NCBI RefSeq assembly: GCF_022539505.1
Contig: NC_061514.1
Location: 245,880,124-245,944,123, forward strand
Source of the DNA: Lolium rigidum
Lineage: Eukaryota; Streptophyta; Magnoliopsida; Poales; Poaceae
Reading direction: 5' to 3'
DNA length: 64,000 nucleotides
Part shown: piece after piece, positions 34,425 to 45,946 of the stretch
Position numbering within the stretch: position 1 is the first letter of the stretch
Layout of the letters: every line of letters starts with the position of its first letter
The notes under the pieces: model-generated
Told to the model about the DNA's origin: nothing
Databases searched by the model: none
The model's input: the letters and a program-made list of their open reading frames with translations, nothing else
Translations under genes and position numbers: made by a program

Positions 34425-36050
34425 AACCAAAATTAAAAATCCTAGTACTTATGCTTAATGGTTGTTTACATCTTAGTTAGTGCATCGGAATGGGGAAAAC
34501 TTCTCCCAGGTCGACCCCGGAGCCCTGTAACCCTAGCCAAACCCTCCCCATCTCGATTCCTCTAGCCGCTTCCGCCGACGCCAGTGGCAGCGCCCTTACC
34601 GCCGAAGGCGCATGGCAAGGGATGCGCGCATCTGCTGGCTGGTTCCAGGGCGGAGGAGCACGGTGTCGGGTGCACGTGCGAGGTCTGCATGGGAGAAGAG
34701 CTGGAAGGCTAGGAGGCTACGCTGGGTTGTGGCGGAGTAGGCGAGGCGTCGACCTTTGGTGGCTCTCTAGCACGCTGGCATGTGGAGTGTGGGCGGCGAC
34801 GGCGCTGGCCGGGACCAATCTGGGTCGACATGGCTATTGCACCCGCACACATCGATCAGATTGGGCAGCAACGGGGCTCGGGAGGGAGCGACGGGACCGG
34901 GCCAGCATATGCCACACTCATCTATTATTGCAGTACCTAGTGTTGTGGCTGGACAACGCTTGTCTAGGGTCTTCGACTGAGATTGCTCTGTCTGTTCGAC
35001 GCCGGTAGGCATCCTGACAACTCGCCCCCTCCTTGGCCTGCCTGTTGGTGGCGCAGGGGCTACTAGCACGACTTTGAATAAAGGTGGTTGTCCTAGGGTT
35101 CCAACTCATGCCAAGATGATGATCTGCTGGATGCGAAACTTGGATCTGGGTGGAGTGCCATGTTCCGGAAGGCTCCACCGGCGAACTCCACTGGTCGATT
35201 TATGCCTAGAGATTGCTGGATCGGATGGAATTCGGTCGTGCGTACCGTTTTTCTCTGGCCGTTTGGTTTCAGAGGGAGCGTTGTGACTGCTGGTTGTTAC
35301 CATCATGTAATGATTCTCGTTCCATGGTGAAATCAGCCGGCGGGGAATCCCATTGAGGCCGGGATCTGAGGACTAGCTATGGTGGTTCTAGTATTTGTGG
35401 CAACGAGGAATTAGCTTGGTGTTTTGTGACTTGGAGCTGCGGCACCGTAAGTTGTAGTGTCAGCACATCAGAAGTTCATAGTCTTACCTCTCGGGGTGAA
35501 AATCCAAAGTTTGGCCTTAATTGGTTGTGCCTTGCAATGACCTTGTTGAATGCATTGTTTTGTGACCGAGACTTTCTCAAGGGTGAAAATATAAGATCTT
35601 TGATCGGGCGACGATGACGCTTGTGCACTATTTTCTTCTTCATGGTGTCACTTTTGGAGAGAATTCCAGTGTTGTCATGGTGGTGTTAGCGATGCTGCTT
35701 CAAGGAATAGATCACTGTAGCGGGACTCTTCTTTATTGTAGTTTTTTATCTATGTGCATCCGTGAGATGTGCAATACCCTAGCGAAATTACAGATGCACA
35801 TAGCCACAAAAAAGAAATACAAAATACAGGAGCAATGAGCACTGCGCCAAAGTAGGGCTATAGGCTGCAAGCAGCGGACTATGTAGGGCGGATTGGATTT
35901 TCGATTGCGGATTGGTTTTCTGTCTATAGTTTGCACTAATTAGGTAGTAGAGTTGAAATGGATTTGGAAATCCTGCTGTAAATCTAAGCACAAAGTTTTC
36001 GTTTGGCTACTCCTGCAAGATAAACTTAATACCAGATAGTTGCTGAAAGC
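34425..36050. other. Unassigned region, possibly a decayed non-LTR element
   Basis: GC-rich first half with open frames that show no recognisable domain, then AT-richer sequence. A perfect 11-bp inverted repeat (CTATGTGCATC / GATGCACATAG) is at 35750-35803. The style of the sequence around 35400-35830 recalls the 3' part of grass non-LTR elements, but I cannot support this further. Confidence 0.3.
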
Positions 36051-36075
36051 AAACACTACGGGAACCCGCCGAGGG

Positions 36076-36405
36076 GCCGACGGCCGGCAGCCGTCGGCAC
36101 AGCGTACGCTGCCGTCGGCCCAGGCCTGTGCCGACGGCTGCCGTCGGCACAATATCGCCTCGGCACAGCCCCTGCCGCCGTCGGCACAGACTTTGCCGTC
36201 GGCACAGCGTCCAGCCCGACGGTCAGACAACGCCGTCGGCACAGTAGCCGTCGGCACAGTCCGAGTGGGGCCCGCTGAGCGTCTAACGGCCGTTAGGCCA
36301 GGAAGGGAGTTGTGCCGACGGCCAAGCCGTCGGCACAGGTGCTCCTGCCATTTGGCACGGCTAGGGGGCTGAGCCGACGGCTATGCCGTCGGCACAGACT
36401 TTACC
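36076..36405. repeat. Left subterminal repeats of the CACTA element
   Basis: More than ten copies of the core GCCGTCGGCACA or its reverse complement TGTGCCGACGGC. This is the presumed binding site of the element-specific TnpA-type protein (family knowledge). Confidence 0.85.
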
Positions 36406-36639
36406 ATTTGGTTTCCCGCGCTTTTCCTGGTCCAGCAAAGCAAGCACAGCAAATAATCATCACAAATGGCAGTAATATACATTGAAATGCATCACAAATG
36501 TAGCACAGCACATAATCATCATCGTCATCATATCAAATGTAGCAACAACATCATCGTGATACAAATATGTAGCATGTAGCACACACGATCATCATACATC
36601 ATCGACACATGGCACACATGATCGACGCACACCCGCTAG

Positions 36640-37975
36640 ACACCTAGCTAAGGGGAACTAAGATCGGGGGTCCAACCAAGTTCCCGACTTGTAAATTCAG
36701 GCGTCCGGCCTTTGTCAAGGTAGACCGAAGTAGAACCATGGCCTGAACCATCGCCGGCAGGAGAAAAACCCGAAGCACCGGGAGAATGGCGGCCGGGGTG
36801 CATCGGTGTGCCCTCGCGCGACGAACCGAGAGAGGGTCGGTTCCGCGAACTTCCCGTGCCCTACATGTTTGACAAGAGTTAGCATCTTAGACATGCGAAA
36901 GGAAAGCGGTGAAAGCAGCTTAGACAATGGTTAGGCACAGGACTTACCGGAGTCCGTGCGTAGTATGTGGCCGCGAAAGCTTCCCTCGATGGGCACACTG
37001 GAGTCGGCCCCGGCCCAGCTGGCTCCTCGGCCGGAAGTGCGATCCTCTCTCCAGTCAAGAAGAACGTCCTGAGCGCCTGCAAGATAGTTTAGATGTCAAG
37101 CGCCGCAGATATAAAAAAAGGGGAGGTGGGACTTGTCATGTCTTCGAACCATAAAAGATTGGAACTTACACGACTCGTCGCCTCCCGGTACTCTTCCCAA
37201 GCCGCTCTCTTGAGGTCCCACTCTGCTACAACCGTCAAATACTTCTCATAAGCGGCCGCGTAGGCGGCCTCAAAGTGAGCCTACAATTTCCAAGAAAAGG
37301 AGTCATGTCAATTTAGCCATTCAGGGATGAATGTTGGAAAGAAGATGGAATGAGAAAACTTACATCCGTACGACGGTGTCGAGGAGGCGCGACCGGTGGG
37401 TCGCCGGTGGTGAGGGTAGACCTGATCTGCGTGAGGGTCCTCTGCGGCTTGATCACGCCACTAAGAAGCTTCGTGCGGCCATGCTCCGCGCCGCTCCCCG
37501 CCACCATAATCGCCATCAAGTCGGTCTCCTGCTTAATAGGATCATCCACCTCCGGATGAAGACCCTTGAACACCGAGCAGTACTTCTCCAACTCCTCTTC
37601 GGCATAGCCGAAGTACTCGGGCAGCGAGGGCTGAGGCTGGCTCGGATCGGGCCGCTTCGGCCTTTATCTTCCGCCACCCTCCCACCTCGGTGAGAGGCTC
37701 CCGAGTTCCGCCTCCCGCACAGCAAGATAAATGTTATGTGTATCAAGTAATAATATGAGGGGAAATAAATGCAAGTTGTTCCATGTATATATGTACCTTG
37801 TGCTTCCTGTAGCGCTCAGTGCTGCGGCTTCCCGCACTGTGTGTTCCTCCAGGAGTTTCCACATACAGATCCTGGATTTTCACCAAGTGCTGGCCCATGT
37901 CTGCGAAAATCGTCAACGCCGGGTACATGCAAGGTTAGCCAAACCCTACATCACACTTGTGCACATATGCTAGGG
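36640..37975 (-). pseudogene. tnpA-like (plant En/Spm type) gene remnant
   Basis: Exon-like pieces on the minus strand separated by intron-like stretches: HLVKIQDLYVETPGG (about 37900), AELGSLSPRWEGGGR (about 37690), EKYCSVFKGLHPEVDDPIKQ with DLMAIMVAGSGAEHGRTKLL (37590-37470), a piece reading FEAAYAAAYEKYLTVVAEWD (about 37270), one with LRTFFLTGERIALPAEEP (about 37070), and a Gly/Ser/Pro-rich end near 36640-36880. The pattern fits the second protein of plant CACTA elements, which binds subterminal repeats. An in-frame TAA near 37670 and lost splice continuity indicate decay. The identification is by pattern and remembered similarity only. Confidence 0.55.
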
Positions 37976-38570
37976 ACATATGCAAGTTTTTAAGCGGTTC
38001 CGACGCTCCGCTGATCTGTATCTTCGGAAACCCTAGGGCGGGGACCTCGCAGATCTACCCCTATAGCTTTCTCCGTGTGACGGTGTAACAATGGATTTTT
38101 TTATTTGCTTTGGTTTGTTTAGGACATATGTACATGGGAAACCATAGGTTGGGCTTACTTTACCATAAAATAGGCTCCATTTTAGTCGTACCAGGAGTTT
38201 GCACATACAGATCCTGGATTTTCACCAAGTGCTGGCCCATGTCTGTGAAAATCGTCAACGCCGGGTACATGCAAGGTTGGCCAAACCCTACATCACACTT
38301 GTGCACATATGCTAGGGACATATGCAAGTTTTTAAGCGGTTCCGACGCTCCGCTGATCTGTATCTTCGGAAACCCTAGGGCGGGGACCCCGCAGATCTAC
38401 CCCTATAGCTTTCTCCGTGTGACGGTGTAACAATGGATTTTTTTATTTGCTTTGGTTTGTTTAGGACATATGTACATGGGAAACCATAGGTTGGGCTTAC
38501 TTTACCATAAAATAGGCTCCATTTTAGCCGTACCAGGAGTTTCCACATACAGATCCTGGATTTTACCCCT
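37855..38570. repeat. 342-bp tandem duplication inside the CACTA element
   Basis: The segment beginning ACATACAGATCCTGGATTTT recurs at 37861, 38203 and (partly) 38545, spacing exactly 342 bp twice. The unit includes the tnpA-like piece with the HLVKIQDLY motif, so one exon has been duplicated with its intron. Copies differ by only a few bases, so the duplication is young. Confidence 0.85.
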
Positions 38571-38648
38571 ACAGTCTATAATCTGCCTGAGTTTTGGGAC
38601 CATTCCCACCCTCCGATGCTCGATTTCTGACGACACACAATAATGATA

Positions 38649-38860
38649 CACTTAAGAACTTGAGACCCACACACGTTACAAAGCACTTAAATAACTAGAC
38701 CCACACACAAACCAAAACACTTAAAGAACTAGACCACACACAAACCAAAGCACTTAAAGAACTACACCCACACACGAAGCAAAGCACTTAAAAACTACAC
38801 TACTAACACACAAACCAAAACACTTAAAAAACTAAACCCACACACGAACAAAGCACTTAA
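38649..38860. repeat. Minisatellite, six units of 33-36 bp
   Basis: Each unit begins CACTTAAAGAACTAGACC or a variant and continues CACACACAAACCAAAG. It lies between the tnpA-like remnant and the AP2-type gene. Confidence 0.8.
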
Positions 38861-38916
38861 CACTGGGTCGACACATGACCCGTTAGACACACGGACTCGA
38901 CACACACACATACTAA

Positions 38917-39473
38917 TCAGTTCTCGAAATCTTCGTCCTCGCTAGCCTCTGAAGCGGTACTTGAGAGGTACGAAAACCACCGTTCATCATTTTCCCCCCA
39001 TGTCGACGCCTCTCCTTTGGCGTACTCCGCGTCATATTCGGCCCTCCTCTGCCGCTTTCCCGCCCTCCTCTCTCTCCTGTACGCCTGCTTCTCCTTCCAG
39101 AATGCGCGAGTGGCCGCGACGTCTCCGGGATGGTCTCTGCGCCACTGTGCCATGAACTGCTCGTCCGCCTCGGTGGTATCAATCTGCCGCTGGCCATCTC
39201 TGAACCGCTGCGCTTCACCCTCTGAGCGAAGTAGCGGCTCGCATGCAGAGACTCGGCTTCCGTCGGAGACCCGACCTCCGGGAAGTTCAATTCGTGGCGC
39301 GACCGGCCAAACCTCCAAGCCGCAACGTCGTATGCGCGGGCAGCAGCCTCCTTCGTGTAGAAGGTGCCGAGCCACACACGCACACCACCGGCGGAGATTT
39401 CGGACGCGAAATGGCCCGCAGCCCGCTGGCGAACGCCGATGAAGCCCGTGTTGCTACGGCGACGAGGAGCCAT
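38917..39473 (-). pseudogene. AP2/ERF-domain gene carried by the CACTA element, frameshifted
   Basis: Start ATG 39473 ([17 protein letters not shown]). The open frame extends 200 codons further up, but only through subterminal repeats. Residues about 10-65 form an AP2/ERF DNA-binding domain: [17 protein letters not shown], then [20 protein letters not shown] and the helix end [15 protein letters not shown]. The usual Gly in GVR is kept; the Trp after it is missing (GHFASEI). Near 39240 the frame shifts. The conserved remainder is in frame 39375-38917 ([33 protein letters not shown], acidic end SEDEDFEN). AP2-type genes with this tail are repeatedly found inside grass CACTA elements, so it is more likely element cargo than a host regulator. 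Confidence 0.8.
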
Positions 39474-39576
39474 CTCGACGGCAGCTGAGCTCAGAGGATT
39501 CTGTGGTGTTTTTTTGGATGAGAGAGTTGATGAGGAGAGAAATGTTGCTGGTGATGTTAGTGTGGAGAAGACATGG

Positions 39577-39586
39577 CTATATATAG
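39577..39586 (-). promoter_or_regulatory. TATA box for the AP2-type gene
   Basis: CCTATATATAG on the minus strand, about 105 bp upstream of ATG 39473, between the right subterminal repeats and the gene. Confidence 0.5.
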
Positions 39587-39705
39587 GACGACGAGGGCTG
39601 AAACGGCGGGAATAATTGGCGGGAGAGAATGGGCGCGAGAAGAATGGCGGGAGGGAAGGAGCGGGGAAAAATGGCGGGAATGTTGGAGGAAAAATTGGCG
39701 GGAAG

Positions 39706-40035
39706 CTGTGCCGACGGCCTGGCCGTCGGCCCAAACAGTGGGAAGCTGTGCCGACGGCCTGGCCGTCGGCACAGTCTGACGCCGTTTGCCAGCTGCTGAC
39801 GCCGTTGTCGGTGGCTGTCGGTGGCCCTACCATCTGCCCATGTGCCGACGGGTAGGTTGCGTGCCGTCGGCACAGCCTAGGCGTGTGCCGACGGCTGAGC
39901 TGTGCCGACGGCGGCCTTCGGCCCAGGAGGTTCTGTGCCGACGGCCAAGCTGTGCCGACGGCCACTTTCCTGGGCTGACGGCGTGGCGTTATGTGCCGAC
40001 GGCGGCCGTCGGCACAGATTCTGGCCGTCGGCCCC
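39706..40035. repeat. Right subterminal repeats of the CACTA element
   Basis: Many copies of TGTGCCGACGGC and reverse complement, mirroring 36076-36405. Confidence 0.85.
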
Positions 40036-40295
40036 GCGGCGGGTTCCCATAGTGAAAGGAAGAACGCTTTCATGCCTGCCTACTCTTGTGAGATGTGCAA
40101 TGCTGCTTATATGGAATCAAGAAACCGTCTCTTTATCACTTGCCCTTTTGCCACTCTCTGTTGAAATGGTTTTGGAAATCCTGCTTATATGGAATCAAGA
40201 AACGCTTTCCTAGAACTTTAATCGCATGTTGAAAATTTTAGTTCATTTAGTCTCCTTCTACAAGATCTGGCCTCCATGGACGTGCTAAATTCTTA

Positions 40296-40549
40296 CTACC
40301 TTCATTCCAAAGGTTAAGGTTTATATTTTTTTTTCAGAAAGACAAACTATGTTAAGTTTTATTAAGTTTTTGTAAAAAATCATTAACATATCAAATACAA
40401 AATTAATATTATTAGATAGATAACGAAATATATTTTCATGTGCTATCTACAAAATATCATATTTATTGATAGATTATTCTAAAAAAAATGTCAAACTTTA
40501 CTTGCTTTGAATTTTCCAAAAAAAGCCTTAAGCCTTGGGATGGAGGTAG
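40296..40549. mobile_element. Stowaway-type MITE
   Basis: Terminal inverted repeats CTACCTTCATTCCAAAGG and (reverse complement of right end) CTACCTCCATCCCAAGG, flanked by TA on both sides (40294-40295, 40550-40551). 254 bp, AT-rich inside. Typical of Tc1/mariner-derived MITEs. Confidence 0.85.
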
Positions 40550-40659
40550 TATTTGATACATAGTCATATTGTCATCCTAATGATTTTGTAATGCGTGATC
40601 TTTTTATTGTATGAATATGTTTTTTTTGCGTGAACTATTTTGTTTCCAAGTTGCAGCCT

Positions 40660-40995
40660 ATTTGCAACTTAAATCGTACTTGGGGCCTCGCTTTGGACGT
40701 CCACCGGACAGAGGGACTTGTGGAGTGTTTTGGTGGTTCAGCGGAGGTGGGTTCGTCTTCGGCCAGGCGGGGCGCGGCCTTGGGGCCGGTGTGGTAGTTG
40801 GAGCGGTGCCTCTGGTCTTTCGTCTCCGCCTGTTGCGTTGAGGTGTGGTGTCGACCTGGTTGGTCGTCGACCCTTGTGGAGCGCAGCCTTGGGGCTGACA
40901 TGTGGTGTCGTGTTGTAACGGGTTTTCGGCTAGGGCCAACTCTTTTCTCCTATATCTATGAAAGGAAAAGTTTTTGCCTCATTTCAAAAATATCG
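40660..40995 (+). mobile_element. Possible LINE 3' end
   Basis: A GC-rich stretch ending in GTTGTAACGGGTTTTCGG, then CTCCTATATCTATGAAAGG and an A-rich end resembles 3' ends of grass LINEs from memory. No reverse transcriptase motif found. Low confidence. Confidence 0.25.
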
Positions 40996-41180
40996 TACTT
41001 GCAACAACAATAAAGAAAATTCCACGTTGCAACCCACTTGTAACTGGAAATTTCCGGTTGCAACCCCACTTGCAACTCATAGGCAACACAAATCATGATG
41101 TAAATCTGGCCGCACTTGAGTAGAATGAGCTCCAACTTAACTCCCAGTCTCGACTGAGAAGTAACAAAACCTTATTCTAA

Positions 41181-41262
41181 AAGGTGGTGGTTGTGGTGGT
41201 GGTGGTGCTGGAGGTGGAGGAGGAGGAGGAGGAGGAGGAGGAGGAGGAGGAGGAGGAGGAGG
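41181..41262. repeat. GGT/GGA microsatellite
   Basis: About 80 bp of GGT then an uninterrupted GGA repeat (41215-41262), followed by low-complexity AT-rich sequence without a gene. Confidence 0.95.
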
Positions 41263-41611
41263 TAAAAATCTCCACGTTTACCGACTGGGTGATTATGAGA
41301 GCATGCGCGCATGAATGATCGGAGTAGATAGTTTCTTATAGGATTGAATTCTATTATGTTTTGGAAGAAAATTTTCATCCACTCAAACATCATACTATAA
41401 TTTTTTTGTGAGTCAAACACTACTTTTAAAAACAGTCTTGTAGATTTTAAATCTTGTAAGATTTAATTGAACATAACATTGGTGATTTTAAATATCCTGC
41501 GAATCAAACATGCCATAATGTTAGCAGTGGAATAAAATTGTGACACGCTCGAGCCTCGGGGCACGGCAAAAACTACAAATTTACACGATTGGAGAAGTAA
41601 TATCTCCTTTA

Positions 41612-42840
41612 GGGCATCTCCAGCCGGCGACGCATTTCGGACGTTAAAATGGACGCATTCACATCCGTTTGTGTCAGCCCAAATGATCGTAATAGACCGC
41701 GCGTCCGTTTGCGTCGGGGTGGCTCCAGCGGCACGACGTATAATTTTTCCCTTTGATAAAAGCCATAATTTACATTAATAAAAATACATAAAAAGACTTA
41801 AAAGGTCATAAAGGCCCGCTAAAACCTAGCTATTGGCTACTGCTCGTCGTCCATGACAAGGTCGATGAACTCCGGCGTCGGCCATGGAAGCTGGTACGCC
41901 GCCGGAGGAGGAGGAAGGACATGCTACGGCAACTGCGGCCAGGCCATCGGCGGCGAAGGAAGCTGTGGTGAAGGTGGCCACGGATCGAGACCGTTGAAGG
42001 AGCAGCAGCCGGCACGTGGTCATTGGAACGCGTCGGCGTGGCCGGAGGAGTCTCTGGCCTCCCTTGCGCCAGCGCCGACTCGTGAAGCTGGATGGCGAGC
42101 CCGTCCCACATAGCGATCTCGTTGAGCTCGTCGATCTCGCTATTGGCCAGTACCATGGCAATGGCCTCCTCCTCGCTAATGTCCAGCGGCTGGGTCTCTG
42201 GATCCCACGCCGGCCCGCCGTCGTCCGTGTCCTCGTCCTGCTCTGCGTCTTCATCCTCGTCGTCGTTCTCCTCTTCTTCCGTGGCGATCTCGCGGTCGAA
42301 GTAGTCGAGGTCGCCGAGGTATCCAGCTCGGCGGCGCGTGTCGAACTCCCACGTCCCGAACGAGATCCAGTTGTAGGAGTTCAGCGCGTACGTCAAATCT
42401 TCTCGGAGATCGGCCAGCAAGATCGCTCGGCGGCGGCGCGCCTCCTCACGGCGCTCTCGGCCCTCGTGTGGCACGGGGGGACCGACACGCGCTGGAGTTG
42501 AGGTACCTGGCTCCTCCAAGGAGGTTTGCGTCCGGCCATGGCACCGGCCGGTTTTCCTTCGAGAGGCGGCGCGCGAACTCGATGCGGACGTACTGTCCGA
42601 CCCGCGGCTTCTTGCCGGACCACGAGCTGCTAGCCTCGTGGTCGTTCTTGGTCTTGCGGAACAGCCAGCACTTCTTCCCCATGGCGTTGGTCAGGTGGAT
42701 GGTGTTGTCGGAAAAATGGGCGCCGACAGCGAACCTTTAAGAGGCTCGAACGCCATCTCGCCTTCAATATCATGCCGCTGCGACGGCGCCCACCAGCGTA
42801 CGCTCGCGAAAGCCAAGGCGCACCATTAACGTGGCCCTAA
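41612..42840 (-). mobile_element. Harbinger-like transposon fragment
   Basis: The left end GGGCATCTCCAGCCGGCGAC follows TTA (41609-41611), as for PIF/Harbinger elements, and it resembles the ends of the MITE at 33665-34040. No matching right end was found, so the right boundary is a guess based on the end of the coding remnant. It carries the pseudogene 41837-42682. Confidence 0.5.
41837..42682 (-). pseudogene. Transposon-associated hypothetical gene, two frameshifts
   Basis: Starts at ATG 42682 (MGKKCWLFRKTKNDHEASSS, then GQYVRIEFARRLSKENRPVP). It shifts frame near 42510 into 42519-41830 (ALNSYNWISFGTWEFDTRRR, a Glu/Asp-rich stretch, then PLDISEEEAIAMVLANSEID and MWDGLAIQLHESA). It shifts again to end in a third frame with the short acidic tail EFIDLVMDDEQ and TAG at 41837-41839. 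I recognise the overall type as a common hypothetical protein accompanying DNA transposons in Triticeae; no enzymatic motif is visible. The function is unknown. Confidence 0.6.
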
Positions 42841-45030
42841 AAAGCTGCAGCGCGTCACCCGTAAGTTATGCCGCGGAAGATGAAGCATCCGTGCCAGGTG
42901 AGCCCGTGCAAGAACCGAACGGACAACCGTTGCGATCCAAAAAGAAATGCAGCAGGTTTACGAATCTCTGCGCACGCGCGAATGATCGGACGGCTGCATT
43001 GAATCCGCTAAGCTTAGGGGCACCCACGATGGAAGGAGGGCCCTGCCGACACGTCGGGCCCGGCGTGCCAATCCGCCGACCGATGAACAGCGGATGGCGA
43101 TGCATGACTTGTCGTTTTCCCTCTAGGGAATTCTCGTCTCCACTGCTTCCGTGCATTTTTTGGACCATCCTCCTCCTCTCTACTCCACTGTGGTTGGGCC
43201 TCACCCACGAGTACAGAAAGAAAATACGAAAACAAAGCTACAGAGATCGAGGAAAATTAAAGGGAAGTGACTGCCACAGTGAGGAATTGTTCTTCTCGGG
43301 AGCCGGGAAAAACTTCTCTAGCTATCGCTAGCCCGGCCTCGGGATTCTGACCGACCACTAACATTTCTTTTTGCTTATCTAGTTCGCTAGATCGATCGAG
43401 TGTTGGGGTACTAGCGCTGTACGAGCTGATGCTTTACTATTTCGAGCATCAGGAGTGCTGTGGTCCTACATATACGATTGTAGATCTCCTAGGACAATTA
43501 TGTGCATGCAATGTAAGATTGAATTGACAGCCTTCTAATCACGACTAGCTGCTCCACATGTGTGCCGGTTAAACAGTAATACTTGTACCAGCAAAGCAGT
43601 CCTTCAGTCACTGACTCACTGCGTACAGTATCAAGAACAATGTTCGAGTAAGGAAAGGTAGTGTAATTGAAATTATACGGTAATTTGAAGTTATTCTATT
43701 TCTGAACTAATCATTGCATAAATTCTCGATATTTCCAACCCCAGCATATAGTTGTCTTTTTGAACTCCAAACATCACTCTGAAACTGGTACGATTGATGA
43801 AAAATGGCATTGCCTACTACGTTGATACTAAAATCCTAACATAAATCTAACACAAATACATATATTCTTCTACATACATAGTCGATTGAGCAATTAAACA
43901 ATCCTCAAAATTGTCGAAGTTGTAATAAGATTTTATGCAGTTTCTACAAATGCACACAGGTTCACCTTTATTATATCAAATAAAGTTTAATTACTACAAT
44001 AATCTATGGAACGGAGGAAGTACTACTCCTCCGTGTCTCCTCGCCCGTGCTTATAATCAAGGTTTTAATTCAAAAATTTGTGCACACCATGATTTCAAAT
44101 TGTTGGGATTGATCTCGGGCTTAACTACTAGAGGAAAACGGGGAGCATGGCTCTCCATGTACGTGCCCAAAACCAACCGGTTTAGGTCAGTAGTCCCACG
44201 ACGCCACATATATAGAGGAAATATTTATTTTCTAATGAGAGATATAACAAAGTATGGGCAAGTCCTCAAACTCCTAATTAACTACCGATCCTACAAGGGC
44301 GACGCAAGGATCAGATGACCAACAACCACCGCTGGCCACTAGGAGCGCAATGACGGCGGCGTACCTACATTGTCTACCTGCTGATGGTCTTCCTCGACCA
44401 GCACCGCACCACCAGAAGCCTGCGGACATCATCACCGTTGGCTAGTCTCTAATGGTTGTGTATACCAATTCCGGTAAGTAGCATCCTTGTGCATATGACT
44501 ATAGGTGTTCTAATATGAGATTAAGATCCAGAGGTGCAGTTTTTCTTAAGCTAGGGTGTAGGTACAACCCGTAAAATTACGACCAGAATCATTGGAATTA
44601 TAATGGTCACAAAATCATGAGTATAGTACAACATCATACAATATGACCTAAAATAGAATCAACAAAAAATGGTGTGTGGCCTATACCGAGTAAGAAAATG
44701 GTAGCAAATATATGTCAATACGAGGGCCATAGATTTTTCGCAATTTTGTTTCTCCAAAATGGGGAAAAAACTGATGAATGTGAAACTTTAAAGGTCAACA
44801 AAGCTGAGAACTGTCAAGTCATGCATCATTTAATTTGCATCGTGATTCGTGGTAGTTATGAGTTGTCATATGAGTTTCAGCTGACATTTGATGACATCAT
44901 CTGACTGAACACGAAGTTAGTTCTCGATTGAGAAATAGTCGCACCCTTAAAAAATATCTATTGAAATAAGCATTGAAACTACTGATGTTTGCCCCTGCTT
45001 TATCCTCACAAATCCCTCCCCGAAACCAAG
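42841..45030. other. Intergenic region upstream of the Dof gene
   Basis: No supportable gene. The 166-codon frame at 42831-43331 has no recognisable domain. A remnant MITE end (GAACGGAGGAAGTACTACTC) is near 44010-44035. Nothing else stands out. Confidence 0.5.
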
Positions 45031-45033
45031 CTA

Positions 45034-45310
45034 CTCCCTCCGTCCTCAAATAAGTGGACATCTAGCCTCTAAACTTTGTCCACAAAAGAGTGTACTCCTA
45101 TCTTCCCAATGTAATTTAATTGCTTCTCTCTCATCGCACGGAAATCAAACCCAATAATATTGAGCACATATTCTTCTTGCTTTTTACATGCAATTAGCTT
45201 ATTGGAGGTGAAAGAATTAAAGAGGAGAGATGCATGTTCCCAATGTACTTTTCACTTCACCTCATAATTTATTTTGAAAATCCGGCAGGTACACTTATTT
45301 GTGGACGGAG
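45034..45310. mobile_element. Stowaway-type MITE in the Dof upstream region
   Basis: CTCCCTCCGTCCTCAAATAA at the left and TTATTTGTGGACGGAG at the right, with TA duplications (45032-45033, 45311-45312). 277 bp. It ends about 290 bp upstream of the predicted TATA box, so it could have brought regulatory sequence (inference). Confidence 0.88.
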
Positions 45311-45598
45311 TAAGTACATAGTGCGGCAGTCAGCTCAAAGCTAATTAACACACGTCAATAACAAGGACATGAACAACCCACATATATAGTCATAGCACGT
45401 ATACAAAGACACGTACATACAATACCCACCCCCACTGCGCACAAACTAATATACACATACCATCATACAATGATGTAAGCGCATATATGTCGTTGAAAAA
45501 ATCAACAACGCAACAATCTTCTAATCTATAAGTTTGTAACCTAACCATCTTGTAATACGGATGCGGCGCGTGCAGGGTGATGAGACCCGCTGCGCTGC

Positions 45599-45606
45599 TA
45601 TATAAG
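45599..45606 (+). promoter_or_regulatory. TATA box of the Dof gene
   Basis: TATATAAG, about 348 bp upstream of the start codon. Transcription would begin near 45630, giving a leader of about 0.3 kb. The leader is CT-rich (CCCCGGCCTCTCCTCTCTTC) and contains no ATG before 45947. Confidence 0.6.
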
Positions 45607-45946
45607 GTGAGGTAGTCTGCGTGCGACCGCTTCTCTCTAGTCTCCGGCTACTCGCTAATTTCTGAGCTGAGTGCGTCGCGTTGTCGTGCTGTGTGGAACT
45701 GCGAGAGAAGCCTACTAGTATCACCATCAGCTCGCAATAATACCTGCACGCCCGCCTTGTTGCCTAGCTCTTGTCAGCGAACCTCCCCACCCACCCCGGC
45801 CTCTCCTCTCTTCATCCCCATCCCGTTCCATTTCCACCTCCATCGATCTCTCCTGCTTCTCTAGTTAGCTTTGAGCAGCTACGCGCGCGCTGATCACAGC
45901 TCTACACGTACGGGGTGAGGGCAGAGGAGGAGAAGGAGATTAATTC

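Larger units (their letters stand above)
36054..40054 (-). mobile_element. Complete 4.0-kb CACTA transposon carrying an AP2/ERF-type gene
   Basis: Terminal inverted repeats CACTACGGGAACCCGCCG (36054) and, in reverse complement, CACTATGGGAACCCGCCG (40054). The 3-bp target duplication AAA is on both sides (36051-36053, 40055-40057). Arrays of GCCGTCGGCACA in both orientations lie within about 350 bp of each end. Inside on the minus strand are a tnpA-like remnant, a 342-bp direct duplication and a frameshifted AP2/ERF-domain gene. No Tnp2 catalytic domain, so it is non-autonomous. Confidence 0.93.

Noticed and set aside
34490..35008. A 172-codon plus-strand frame in GC-rich sequence
   Set aside because: No motif; open frames occur on both strands of this GC-rich segment.
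36076..36405. Short repeated units suggestive of a CRISPR-like or satellite array
   Set aside because: The units are inverted and irregularly spaced subterminal repeats of a CACTA transposon; no spacer structure, and the genome is eukaryotic.
39474..40073. 200-codon N-terminal extension of the AP2-type frame
   Set aside because: It reads through CACTA subterminal repeats and the TATA box; the ATG at 39473 fits the family start.
42831..43331. A 166-codon plus-strand frame
   Set aside because: No recognisable domain, no promoter-like context, composition like its surroundings; not supportable as a gene.
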